The notes beneath the pieces were generated by a model. The model did not search any database, was not told the DNA's origin, and was given only the letters and a program-made list of their open reading frames with translations. A stretch of DNA of 64,000 bases from NCBI GenBank assembly GCA_028277025.1, contig JAPYVG010000002.1:75154-139153 (forward strand), given 5' to 3'. Source of the stretch: Sulfolobaceae archaeon (GTDB lineage Archaea > Thermoproteota > Thermoprotei_A > Sulfolobales > Sulfolobaceae). The translations under genes were made by a program, and so were the position numbers. Position 1 is the stretch's first letter. Every line of letters begins with the position of its first letter. Positions 10,253-17,897 of this stretch are shown here, one piece after another.

Positions 10253-10514
10253 AATAATTAAATCAACTAATAATTACTTAGAACTCCAGATTGACAGCGA
10301 AGACCACACTCTAGGGAATTTAATAAAGGGTATGTTGTTAAGAATACCGGGAGTTAAGTTCGCTTCTTATTCACAACCTCACCCGCTAATTGATAGCATT
10401 ATAATAAAGATTTTGACGGATGAAAGTATCACTCCCAAAGACGCTTTACTTAAAGCAATAGAACTAGCTGAAAAATATACTAACCAGTTTATTGAGGAAG
10501 GTAAGAAATTATGA
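10242..10514 (+). CDS. rpoL: RNA polymerase subunit L (Rpo11)
   Basis: Forms the assembly platform of archaeal RNA polymerase with subunits D, N and P. The 90-aa protein contains the family signature [22 protein letters not shown] segment at about 16-35 (here with EDHTLGNL), then [14 protein letters not shown] and [12 protein letters not shown]. Start is a GTG inside the csl4 3' end, with GGTGGAAG context. Strong call from the motif and the context. Confidence 0.97.
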   Translation: MEVKIIKSTNNYLELQIDSEDHTLGNLIKGMLLRIPGVKFASYSQPHPLIDSIIIKILTDESITPKDALLKAIELAEKYTNQFIEEGKKL

Positions 10515-10765
10515 AAAAAGAGAGCAGAAAGGCAGTAGTTACATCTTCTTCGAATACTTCTCTTTTTGCTCTTTGTGTATTTAGGGGTAACTTTTTAGAA
10601 AAAATTATGTTCGCTAGAAGTAAGGAGGAGTTGTTGAACTTATTTAATAACTCTTCATTAAAAGGCGAGGTAAAGGCTTTTATGAATGAGGGTGAAGAGG
10701 TCGAAATTTGTAACATGATTGTAGACAAAATTGGAAGAAAATTAAATAAACTACAAAATAAGTAG
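10511..10765 (+). CDS. uncharacterised 84-aa protein between rpoL and tfs
   Basis: Not recognised. The start ATG overlaps the rpoL stop by 4 bp, so it is translated with rpoL, and the next gene downstream is transcription factor S. The sequence has a short beta-rich N-terminus with [16 protein letters not shown], then charged helices ([26 protein letters not shown]) and a Lys-rich tail that could bind nucleic acid or RNA polymerase. There is no metal motif or membrane segment. Coupling and position suggest a transcription or RNA-related role, which is inference only. Confidence 0.75.
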   Translation: MKKESRKAVVTSSSNTSLFALCVFRGNFLEKIMFARSKEELLNLFNNSSLKGEVKAFMNEGEEVEICNMIVDKIGRKLNKLQNK

Positions 10766-10787
10766 GATAAACTATTGGTGATAAATT

Positions 10788-11123
10788 ATGAAGTTCTGTC
10801 CTAAATGCGGTTCAATTATGGTTCCTAGAAAGGAGAATGGGAAAACCGTTTACAAATGTCCTAAATGTGGGTATGAGGATACAAATGTTCAACAGTCCAT
10901 AAAGATAACCACTACAGTGAAGCATTCTGCTAAAGAGAAAACTTTGGTATTAGAAAGCGAAACTCCGCCCACTGGTGCACAAATAACTAAAGGCGTAATT
11001 TGTCCTAGCTGCGGTAATGATGAAGCTTATTTCTGGATTCTCCAAACTAGAAGAGCAGACGAACCGCCTACTAGGTTTTACAAGTGTACTAAATGCGGTA
11101 AGGTCTGGCGCGAATACGAGTAA
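10788..11123 (+). CDS. tfs: transcript cleavage factor TFS
   Basis: Archaeal TFIIS/Rpb9-like factor that rescues backtracked RNA polymerase by stimulating transcript cleavage. Two zinc ribbons are clear: CPKCG at 4-8 paired with CPKCG near 24, and CPSCG near 72 paired with CTKCG near 100. The acidic tip RRADEP near 87 carries the Asp-Glu pair that reaches the polymerase active site, so this is the cleavage-competent form and not an inhibitory paralog. 111 aa is the usual length. Confidence 0.95.
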   Translation: MKFCPKCGSIMVPRKENGKTVYKCPKCGYEDTNVQQSIKITTTVKHSAKEKTLVLESETPPTGAQITKGVICPSCGNDEAYFWILQTRRADEPPTRFYKCTKCGKVWREYE

Positions 11124-11141
11124 TTTTTTCCTAACCGAAAA

Positions 11142-11152
11142 ACCTTTAAGTG
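11142..11152 (+). promoter_or_regulatory. tRNA-Arg promoter (TATA box)
   Basis: AACCTTTAAGT at 11141-11151, about 30 bp upstream of the tRNA 5' end, follows a purine-rich stretch that could be the BRE. The expected start would be near 11170, so a few extra 5' nucleotides would be removed by RNase P. Confidence 0.5.
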
Positions 11153-11176
11153 TTTTAGTTAGATTTCTTTTTAGTT

Positions 11177-11278
<102 letters not shown>

Positions 11279-11428
11279 AAGGATTCAAGAAAGCGAAAAC
11301 GTGAAGTAAAATGCTAAATGATTTACAACCTCAAAGACAATTTTCAAATTTATAACAAGAAAATTGGAGAAAATAACAGAGCATAATTTAGGTAAAATTT
11401 TAAAAAGGGTGTGGAGGAGGTTGTAAAT

Positions 11429-11713
11429 ATGTTACACATATGGATGATCAATATTTCTCTAGTTATAGTATCTGTCATAATTGCCGTCCTTATATCCTTA
11501 GAACTTTTCTCAACCAGAGATGTGGTAAAGAGTAAGTTAACTGCCCTACTCTTCTCTTTAGGCATAATCTTAGTATTACAAGAGGTAGTACTTTTAGCCT
11601 CATTTATGATGTGGTCAGAATATGATAATCCAATTTACGCTTACCCGTCAGCAGTTATAGCTTCGCTAGACCTAGTGGGACTTATAATACTCTATTTAGT
11701 TATAAAAGTCTAG
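11429..11713 (+). CDS. small membrane protein, unknown
   Basis: About 94 aa from the chosen start, with three hydrophobic segments (ISLVIVSVIIAVLISL; LLFSLGIILVLQEVVLL; AVIASLDLVGLIILYLV). The frame opens at a GTG (11411), but GGAGG at 11415-11419 sits ahead of the ATG at 11429 and a TATA-like ATTTTAAAAAG at about 11395-11405 places the transcript start close to it, so ATG 11429 is preferred. It converges on pibD with a 4-bp overlap. No family recognised; the place next to a prepilin peptidase may be chance. Confidence 0.6.
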   Translation: MLHIWMINISLVIVSVIIAVLISLELFSTRDVVKSKLTALLFSLGIILVLQEVVLLASFMMWSEYDNPIYAYPSAVIASLDLVGLIILYLVIKV

Positions 11714-12423
11714 ATAAAAGGAAAACCGATTATAAGGCTTAGAATATATCCTAGGGCTATAAATGGAATTACCGGTACACCCCACATTACCCAAATATAT
11801 TCATCACCGTTGATTAATCCCTTCTCCATGTAGTCTTTGTATTTCTTTCTCCACTCAGCATCATCTTCCTCTACTGAAAAAGTAGTCCTAATGCTCCTAT
11901 TCCCTTTTTCATCTATTTGGGTTAAAGGGAATAGAAATTTAGAGTTAATAAAATCCTTAACTTTCATCCTCTTAGCGGAAAACGCTAGGACAAGCTTAAC
12001 TGATAAAGGCTCATTTTTATTTAAGTATTTCAAGTTCCTTACGGCATTTATTATCCCTATAAGGACTATTAAGAATGTTGAATAAAGTAATATTATTAAT
12101 GGTTCCATACCACGTTCCGATAAGTAAGAAGGGAATAAGGGGTAGACCACTGAATTACTAAAGGAGAGTATTAGGGATAGGAATAAATCCGCTCCACCCA
12201 TTAAAGACATTCTGTAAAATATATAGATTAGCAAGTTAGTAGACACTACAGAATATATGAAGAGGAATAAGTTAAGTTTATCATAATCAAAATAGAAGAA
12301 AGCAACTAAAGGCATATAAATGAGCCAGATTTTTAAGTCCACTTCTCTGGTTTTAATGTCTAAATAAGAAACGTGGGCTAACATTATCAGAGTTAAGAGA
12401 ATTTGTATTATATATATTAACAC
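11710..12423 (-). CDS. pibD: type IV prepilin peptidase PibD
   Basis: Membrane aspartyl protease that removes class III signal peptides from archaellin, pilins and sugar-binding proteins. The 237-aa protein has several membrane segments. The first active-site Asp is in YLDIKTREVD near residue 22 and the second in MGGADLFLSL near 78, the GGAD form of the GxGD motif. Length matches the Sulfolobus enzyme. The start is GTG at 12423, with no TATA box close upstream: the upstream DNA is a GC-rich hairpin, so the promoter is unclear and an internal ATG 13 codons in is an alternative start. Confidence 0.88.
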   Translation of the reverse strand: MLIYIIQILLTLIMLAHVSYLDIKTREVDLKIWLIYMPLVAFFYFDYDKLNLFLFIYSVVSTNLLIYIFYRMSLMGGADLFLSLILSFSNSVVYPLFPSYLSERGMEPLIILLYSTFLIVLIGIINAVRNLKYLNKNEPLSVKLVLAFSAKRMKVKDFINSKFLFPLTQIDEKGNRSIRTTFSVEEDDAEWRKKYKDYMEKGLINGDEYIWVMWGVPVIPFIALGYILSLIIGFPFI

Positions 12424-12444
12424 GGCAGGAAGCCCTCCTCACTC

Positions 12445-12471
12445 AGCCCTCTGCGAGGCAGTCAGAGGGCT
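12445..12471. repeat. GC-rich 9-bp perfect inverted repeat upstream of pibD
   Basis: AGCCCTCTG at 12445-12453 and CAGAGGGCT at 12463-12471 with a 9-nt spacer. It is much richer in GC than the surrounding DNA and begins only 21 bp upstream of the pibD start. It could be an attenuating hairpin in the pibD leader, a terminator, or an insertion-element end. Confidence 0.6.
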
Positions 12472-12620
12472 AGATACCCCATAGTTTTTAATTCCAACTT
12501 GTCTTTATAAAGTTTAGGGCAAAGGAGAGAGAAGTCTTTGCTAGTAAGTATGTAAAGACTGTAACGTTTCTACGTAACTACTCGTTATTTTTAATCTAAT
12601 TATCGTTTTGACAAGTTGTG

Positions 12621-12630
12621 TTTATATATA
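12621..12630 (+). promoter_or_regulatory. TATA box of a putative non-coding RNA
   Basis: TTTATATATA is the best TATA match in the gap. The predicted start about 26 bp downstream (12650-12655) coincides with the left edge of the GC-rich structured stretch and not with any start codon. Confidence 0.5.
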
Positions 12631-12651
12631 GTATTACCGAAGTAGTTTTTA

Positions 12652-12840
12652 TTGATAATCCCCCTAACTGATGACGGGCTCTGCTCACGAGGTTTGGGGA
12701 GTGAAAAACTGGATGGGAGGGTAGTGGCGTTTCCCTTTACTAGCCCCAATGGGTGACTGTGTATGATCCCTTAACCCGTGGTGGAATTAGAAGTAATTAA
12801 AAGTAAGGATAAGTTGCGCCACGGGTAAACACACCCATTC
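12652..12840 (+). ncRNA. putative structured non-coding RNA (class unknown)
   Basis: A GC-rich island behind a TATA box. Pairings seen by eye: CCCC at 12661-12664 with GGGG at 12696-12699, extended by AAC/GTT at 12666-12668/12692-12694; GGG-TAGT with ACTA-g-CCC around 12718-12756; and an 8-bp perfect stem ACCCGTGG (12774-12781) with CCACGGGT (12819-12826). I looked for RNase P (GAGGAAAGUC), SRP and tRNA signatures and saw none. An H/ACA reading fails because no k-turn stem is visible inside the last hairpin. Alternative: the right end of a decayed IS200/IS605 element. Confidence 0.35.
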
Positions 12841-12985
12841 GTCCTATTCTAATTGAAGGAAAATGCTCTGGATCTTTACGAGAAAGGAGTACTTTCGAAA
12901 GTTCAAGGAGTTAATGGAGGGGTGTAATTTACCTCAAAGGTAGCTAAGGATTGTTATGGGGATGCCAATATGGTTCTTCATTATT

Positions 12986-13001
12986 GGTTTATCAATAAAC
13001 C
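12986..13001. promoter_or_regulatory. palindromic operator candidate upstream of acyl-CoA dehydrogenase
   Basis: GGTTTAT-CA-ATAAACC, a perfect palindrome with 7-bp arms and a 2-nt centre. It is flanked on both sides by direct repeats of GGTTCTTCATT at 12972-12982 and 13002-13012. It lies about 57 bp before the ATG at 13058 and just upstream of the likely TATA region (13023-13043), a position suited to a TetR/FadR-like or activator site. The regulator is unknown. Confidence 0.5.
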
Positions 13002-13057
13002 GGTTCTTCATTCACTGCTTAAAAATTTAAATTGTTTAAAATACTTATACACGCAAG

Positions 13058-14194
13058 ATGTTTGAATTATCAAAGGAATTAGAGGAGTATAGGGCTAAAA
13101 TAAGGGAATATGCGCAAAAAACGGTAAGGGAATATGCAAAGCAAATGGACGAAACGAATGAGGGAGGAGATAAGATACTAAAAGACTTAGCAGAAATGGG
13201 TCTTTTAGGAATGAAAGAACCACCAAAATACGGAGGGTTAGGTTTAGGAGAAGTAGCTTTCGCAATAGCGACTGAGGAGCTCGGTGCTGAGAGTGGTGGT
13301 GCTGGGCATTCATTACACACACAACATAATGCATTACAATTACTAATGTCAGTTGGAGGAGATTCCGCGCAAGAGTGGATAGAAAAAGGAGTTAAAGGTA
13401 AAGAGATTTACGCTGTAGCTTTGACAGAACCTCAGGCTGGATCAGATTTGGGAGCGTTACAAACCACTGCTAAACCTGATGGTAACGAACTAGTCTTAAA
13501 TGGTGAAAAGATTTTTACTAGTGCGGCCTCCTTCTCTACAAAGATGGTCGTGCTCGCCAGGACAAGTGGTAACCCCGGCGATAGGCAAGGGATTTCCTTA
13601 CTTTTGGTTGACTCAAAACTTCCCGGTATTGAAATCCACAAACTCGATTTGATGGGAATTAGAGGTGCTGGAGTATCTTACGTTAAATTTAACAACGTTA
13701 GAATTCCTAAGGATAGTATAATAGGGAAAGAAGGAGATGGATATAGAGGTGCATTAAAAGCCTTAATGATAAGTAGAAACGGTTATGCGGGGATAGCGGT
13801 AGGCATTGCGAGGGGTGCACTGGAAGAAGCAATAACGAGGGCTCAAACTAGGAAACAGTTTGGTAAGCCAATAATAGAGCAAGAATGGATAGGCTTTAAC
13901 TTAGCAGATGCATATATAAAGGTTGAGGCTTCAAGGTTATTAACGTGGAGGGCAGCTTCTTTATTAGATAAGGGTGTTGAGGCACTAACTGAGGCTTCAA
14001 TGGCGAAATATTATGCTGCAGTTACCGCGACTGAAGTGACTCGTCTGGCATTACATATTTTCGGTGGTCACGGATTAAACCGCGGTTCTAAGGTGGAAAG
14101 GCTTTACAGAGATGCTAAGATAATGGAAATAGCCGAAGGTACTAATGAGATGCAGTTAGTAGCTGTATCAAGGTTGTTCCAACCAAAGAAATGA
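13058..14194 (+). CDS. acyl-CoA dehydrogenase
   Basis: FAD enzyme that introduces the alpha-beta double bond of acyl-CoA, feeding electrons to ETF; substrate chain length not predictable. N-terminal helical domain with GLLGMKEPPKYGGLGLGEV, then the FAD-binding signature ALTEPQAGSDLGALQT near 127-142, ARTQ-like RAQTRKQFGKPI near 265, LALHIFGGHGLNRGSKVERLYRDAKI and the C-terminal AEGTNEMQ, where the Glu is the likely catalytic base. 378 aa is typical. Its 3' end overlaps the convergent transporter gene by 53 bp. No ETF or thiolase genes are adjacent. Confidence 0.93.
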   Translation: MFELSKELEEYRAKIREYAQKTVREYAKQMDETNEGGDKILKDLAEMGLLGMKEPPKYGGLGLGEVAFAIATEELGAESGGAGHSLHTQHNALQLLMSVGGDSAQEWIEKGVKGKEIYAVALTEPQAGSDLGALQTTAKPDGNELVLNGEKIFTSAASFSTKMVVLARTSGNPGDRQGISLLLVDSKLPGIEIHKLDLMGIRGAGVSYVKFNNVRIPKDSIIGKEGDGYRGALKALMISRNGYAGIAVGIARGALEEAITRAQTRKQFGKPIIEQEWIGFNLADAYIKVEASRLLTWRAASLLDKGVEALTEASMAKYYAAVTATEVTRLALHIFGGHGLNRGSKVERLYRDAKIMEIAEGTNEMQLVAVSRLFQPKK

Positions 14195-15392
14195 ATAGAT
14201 AAAGCACAACAAAGTTAACTAGGAGTACGGGCAACGAGTATTTTATAAATTCTATAAAGTTAAAACTTTTTCCTCCCCTAATTTCTGAAGCCTCTGAAAT
14301 TATTACATTACTTGCCGCACCGAGTATTGTAAAATTACCCGCAATTGTACTACCAGCAGCTAAAGCTAACCAGTTCAATAAGGTCCCAACCCCTAATTCT
14401 TGCATCTCTGGAATGTAAATCGCAACTAACGGTACGTTACTTAAAACCTGGCTTAATAAAATGCTTGAGACCATGATAGTTAATACGTTGGTAGGTGGTG
14501 GTAGGAACTCGTAAATAAATGATATTACTCCTCCGACGAATAAGCCTTTGGTAAAGATGAATAACCCTACGAAGAAAAGTATTGTACTCCAATCAACTCT
14601 CTGGATTATACTTCTTCTCTCCTTAGAGATGAGAAGTAAAAACGATGAGGTAAAGAGAGAGGCAAGTAGTATGTCTATCCTTAATGTGCTCAAAACGAAA
14701 AATAGAATAACTGTTATTACTAAAAGTATTAAGGCTGTATAGGCCAACCTTTTATCTTTTATATCCTCGTCCTCTATCATATGATTAGTATAGTTCTTTA
14801 TTTTATCTTCAAAGAGAAATAGTATAACATAATACGATGCTATCAGATTAATTATTGTTGGTATGAAAAGCACTAAAACGAAGAGAGTAAAAGGTACTTT
14901 CGCTTCTAAAAGTATTAGCAAGTTCTGTGGATTACCCGTAGGCATCATTACGCTACCGATTGTTACTCCGAACGCTAAGGTGTAAAGAAACGGGGTTTCA
15001 TCAATCTCCATCGCTTTAGATGCCTCTAGTATTACTGGCGTCCAACTGGAGGCCACACCATCATTAGTCACTAAATTTGAAAGCAGTCCAGAGTATAAAA
15101 GTATAAAGAACAAAACCCTTTTTGGTTCTCTGTATTTCTTTATAAGCTTATATGCTAGAAATTTTAAAAACCCGGATATTTCTAGAGCGGAAGAGAATAC
15201 GAAAAGGGTTATTAAGAATAATATTACGTCAAGGTTAATGCTTTCTAATGCTTCATCCACAGATAAAACTCCGGTTACAATCATTAGAATTCCTCCGAAC
15301 AGCATTGAAGCCCATGGGGGTATTTTAGTTATTCCTCTTAATGCTATCATTAAATACGTGAGTAATGCAATTACTAAGGTTACTATAAGCAC
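14142..15392 (-). CDS. ArsB/CitT-superfamily ion transporter
   Basis: A 416-aa protein with about eleven hydrophobic segments. The paired motifs NLVTNDGVASSWTPVIL near 108 and TGNPQNLLILLEA near 152 belong to the ion-transporter superfamily that includes ArsB, NhaD and SLC13 carriers. The second half has the matching NVPLVAIYIPEM and GSTIAGNFTILGAASNVI. Substrate cannot be fixed: arsenite, dicarboxylate or sodium/proton exchange are possible, and no ars genes are adjacent. Runs convergently into the acyl-CoA dehydrogenase gene. Confidence 0.82.
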   Translation of the reverse strand: MLIVTLVIALLTYLMIALRGITKIPPWASMLFGGILMIVTGVLSVDEALESINLDVILFLITLFVFSSALEISGFLKFLAYKLIKKYREPKRVLFFILLYSGLLSNLVTNDGVASSWTPVILEASKAMEIDETPFLYTLAFGVTIGSVMMPTGNPQNLLILLEAKVPFTLFVLVLFIPTIINLIASYYVILFLFEDKIKNYTNHMIEDEDIKDKRLAYTALILLVITVILFFVLSTLRIDILLASLFTSSFLLLISKERRSIIQRVDWSTILFFVGLFIFTKGLFVGGVISFIYEFLPPPTNVLTIMVSSILLSQVLSNVPLVAIYIPEMQELGVGTLLNWLALAAGSTIAGNFTILGAASNVIISEASEIRGGKSFNFIEFIKYSLPVLLVNFVVLYLFISLVGTTLIQLLTASH

Positions 15393-15471
15393 TTGAGTTA
15401 GATCACGTCAAAAGTTAAGAGTTTAACTACCTAATCGCTTATTAACAAAACGTTAAGCAAGTTATAAAACT

Positions 15472-16584
15472 GTGAGGATCTTCCTAGGACAAACGTTTTT
15501 AGTAGCTGGATTAACAATGCTTTCCTTACTTTATCCTATCTCTATATATAATACTACACATTCAACAGCATTACTTGGACTAAGTATAACTCTTAACAAC
15601 ATAGCTTTAGGAATAGGGTCTTACGTATGGGGTCTAGTATTGGATAAAACTAGGGAAAGATACTTTTTCTCTTTACTATTACCAATGAGCGGTCTTATCA
15701 TCTCCTTCATTATATTCAAAACAAGTTTAGGTATTGCGGGTTATGCCGCACTAGGATTTTTCACAGCACTAGACTCCCCACTCTATTCAATCCTCTTATT
15801 AGAGCAGTTCACCCAAGAAATGGTTGTTATAGGCAATTCTAGACTTTCGCAACTGTCTTTAGCCGGAAACGTTATTGGTAGTATTATTGGTGCATTATTT
15901 CCGCAGTTCAAGGTAGCTATAGCTTTCTTTGTTATTTCACTAATTCTTAATGCCACTTTAGTCCCCAGATATAAAGGTGAGATTAGAGAGGATAAGAGGG
16001 AGAGGATCAGAGAGTTTAAAGAATTAGTAGAACCTTTACTTTCGTTTTCCCTCTTTAATTTATCTGCGGAAATATTTTACGTAATGTACATCCCATTACT
16101 TACAATCTTCGGATTGCCCTCTTGGGTATATTTCTTCAGTTATACAATCCTTTACGTCCTTGACGAGTATGCGTATTATAAGGCACCAACACTAGTAAAG
16201 GATAACGAGATATATTACGGTTTTTTAGTGATAATATTAAGGTCAGTTATCGTTGTAATTTTGGGGTTGTTGGTCTTCTTCAGATTGAACATAAGTTATG
16301 CGCTAATCTTTGTGTTTCAATTTTTCGGGAGTAGCTACGCAATATACAGTACGTCTTTCTTCTCTGTCATGTTTAAAAATCTGAGTAAGAACAGAGGGGC
16401 TATAATAGGTTTATTTAATGCTGGTGAGAACTTTGCGAGTGCTGGGGGAAGTATTTTATCAAGCTTTGTTAGTCCCACTTCTCTCACTCAGGCTTACTTC
16501 ATAAGTTTCTTTGGCTTTTCATTATCCTTCTTCTTGTTTTATGACTTCCTCACTAAGAAAGGGAAAGTAGTTTCCTCCTCCTGA
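15472..16584 (+). CDS. MFS transporter
   Basis: A 370-aa protein with about eleven to twelve membrane spans; the loop motif GLVLDKTRERYFFSLLLP near 55-75 resembles the MFS motif A region. Start is GTG at 15472, consistent with a TATA-like CTTATTAAC about 30 bp upstream. It is divergent from the ArsB-like gene and convergent with the thioesterase gene (32-bp tail overlap). Substrate unknown. Confidence 0.75.
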   Translation: MRIFLGQTFLVAGLTMLSLLYPISIYNTTHSTALLGLSITLNNIALGIGSYVWGLVLDKTRERYFFSLLLPMSGLIISFIIFKTSLGIAGYAALGFFTALDSPLYSILLLEQFTQEMVVIGNSRLSQLSLAGNVIGSIIGALFPQFKVAIAFFVISLILNATLVPRYKGEIREDKRERIREFKELVEPLLSFSLFNLSAEIFYVMYIPLLTIFGLPSWVYFFSYTILYVLDEYAYYKAPTLVKDNEIYYGFLVIILRSVIVVILGLLVFFRLNISYALIFVFQFFGSSYAIYSTSFFSVMFKNLSKNRGAIIGLFNAGENFASAGGSILSSFVSPTSLTQAYFISFFGFSLSFFLFYDFLTKKGKVVSSS

Positions 16585-17509
16585 TCAGTGCATCTTCATA
16601 TGCCTTCTTTTCTTTTTCAGTCCGTGGAGTATATGGTTGTACTTTTGTTGGCTTACCATTATAGTCCACCCTTACGTAGTTAAAATATGCAGTAGTCACA
16701 TGCTCTTTTACTTGACTTTTAGGGTCTATTCTTATTACGTTAATTACAGTCTCTATAGACGTGTTCCCCACATAAGTTATTCCAGCCCTTATTTCAAGTA
16801 TATCCCCTAGTCTCACCGGGGTGTAGAAACTCATACTATTTGCTGATACAGTTACTACAGTACTGGAGTTCTCTTTATATCCTTCATAACCTATATAACG
16901 TAAAGCGAGGGAACCACCTAAATCATCCATAACTTTCAGCAATTTTCCCGCAGATATTATTTTCCCGTCGTACGTCATTTCTGGTGTTACGTAAATTGTA
17001 GTTGTAATCCTATACCTCAAACCCTCTGTGGGATCCGAAACGTCATATCTTTTATTTAACCTATCTTTGATCCTTTCAGCCCTATTTTTCCTCCTCTCTA
17101 ATGCTTTCTCGTAAATTAGTTTCTCCTCTTCATTAGGGTTTAGTCTAGCGGTAATGATTGATGGGCGTAAAAGATCGTCGACCTTAACATAAACTCCACT
17201 TGCCTCAACTAGAGTTTCACTTCCCTTTTTAGCCCTCATTGTGACCTCCATCGAGGTATTGCCTATATATTCAACTTGTGCCTCTACTTCAATAATATCA
17301 CCCAAGAGTACAGGCTTTTTGAAAACTACGTCATCTAAAGAGGCTAAAACTGCTAGTCCATTAGCGACTTTCATTGCAGACAACATTCCAGTATCTACTA
17401 AGAAATTGAGCATATCTCCTCCATGAAGCCTTCCCATAAAGTTTGAGTTTTCGTAATGCACAATTCTTAAACTTGTAACTTTTGTATCAGAGATTCTCAA
17501 AGATGACAC
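16553..17509 (-). CDS. double-hotdog acyl-CoA thioesterase
   Basis: Two tandem hotdog domains in 318 aa. The first (about 1-130) has NFMGRLHGGDMLNFLVDTGML with the catalytic-type HGGDM, then FKKPVLLGDIIEVEAQVEYIGNTSM. The second (about 150-300) has ISAGKLLKVMDDLGGSLAL and FYTPVRLGDILEIRAGITYVGNTS. This is the acyl-CoA hydrolase (BACH/ACOT) arrangement, hydrolysing acyl-CoA to free acid. The GTG start overlaps the preceding gene by 23 bp, so it is the last gene of the NurA/HerA-like operon; why it belongs there is unclear. Confidence 0.85.
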   Translation of the reverse strand: MSSLRISDTKVTSLRIVHYENSNFMGRLHGGDMLNFLVDTGMLSAMKVANGLAVLASLDDVVFKKPVLLGDIIEVEAQVEYIGNTSMEVTMRAKKGSETLVEASGVYVKVDDLLRPSIITARLNPNEEEKLIYEKALERRKNRAERIKDRLNKRYDVSDPTEGLRYRITTTIYVTPEMTYDGKIISAGKLLKVMDDLGGSLALRYIGYEGYKENSSTVVTVSANSMSFYTPVRLGDILEIRAGITYVGNTSIETVINVIRIDPKSQVKEHVTTAYFNYVRVDYNGKPTKVQPYTPRTEKEKKAYEDALIRRRKLLSLS

Positions 17510-17897
17510 TGTTTACTTCATCAGCTAGTTTAATATATCTTTTGTCTATCTTACCATAATCAAGTAGGTAATCCCTTAATTGGTCAAGTATTTCCTTCCA
17601 ATTATCTTTTACCTTTAAGAGAACATCTTCCGGAATATCTTCCAGTTTTATTCTCTTTTCATTCGCGGAAAAATAAGGTAAGTACTCGTCTTCAGAGAGG
17701 CTAATAATCGCTACTCCTCTTCTATCCAGTATATATTCGTGAACCCCTTTTTTAGCTAGTGAAATCCCGAAATCGTCTGATGGTGGCAATAGTGACGAGA
17801 CTTCTTTTAAGAACTGTAACACGGACTCCTTATCTCCTTTCTTAAGCATTTTCTTTAAGGAATCACTGAGCATCTCAGCTCGCCTTTGATAAGTCAT
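17487..17897 (-). CDS. uncharacterised 136-aa protein in the NurA/HerA-like operon
   Basis: Not recognised. Soluble, charged, mostly helical at the ends with a short beta region in the middle (GVAIISLSEDEYLPYFSAN). Overlaps the HerA-like gene by 23 bp from the ATG at 17897. A second ATG at 17873, one base after the HerA-like stop, gives MLSDSLKKMLKKGDKE and may be the true start. Its coupling to both neighbours suggests a function in the same complex or response; this is inference. Confidence 0.75.
   Translation of the reverse strand: MTYQRRAEMLSDSLKKMLKKGDKESVLQFLKEVSSLLPPSDDFGISLAKKGVHEYILDRRGVAIISLSEDEYLPYFSANEKRIKLEDIPEDVLLKVKDNWKEILDQLRDYLLDYGKIDKRYIKLADEVNSVIFENL

Larger units (their letters stand above)
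12424..13057. other. 634-bp region without a clear gene
   Basis: Holds, in order: a perfect 9-bp inverted repeat at 12445-12453/12463-12471; AT-rich DNA; a strong TATA box at 12621-12630; a GC-rich, self-complementary stretch at about 12658-12840 (entered separately); fragments of open frame around 12863-12940 in two frames with no convincing start; and an operator-like palindrome before the acyl-CoA dehydrogenase gene. The + frame around 12667-12756 is open and ends in a stop, and the piece at 12422-12483 is also briefly open. Both could be decayed tails of an IS200/IS605 TnpB-type element, but I cannot confirm this. Confidence 0.5.

Noticed and set aside
12667..12676. CTGATGA as a C/D box in the 12.6-kb element
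   Set aside because: No D or D' box (CTGA) occurs within the next 40 nt, and the first base of box C is wrong.
12863..12943. 26-codon frame MLWIFTRKEYFRKFKELMEG
   Set aside because: No promoter, no ribosome-binding site and another frame over the same bases looks equally protein-like; not enough to call a gene.
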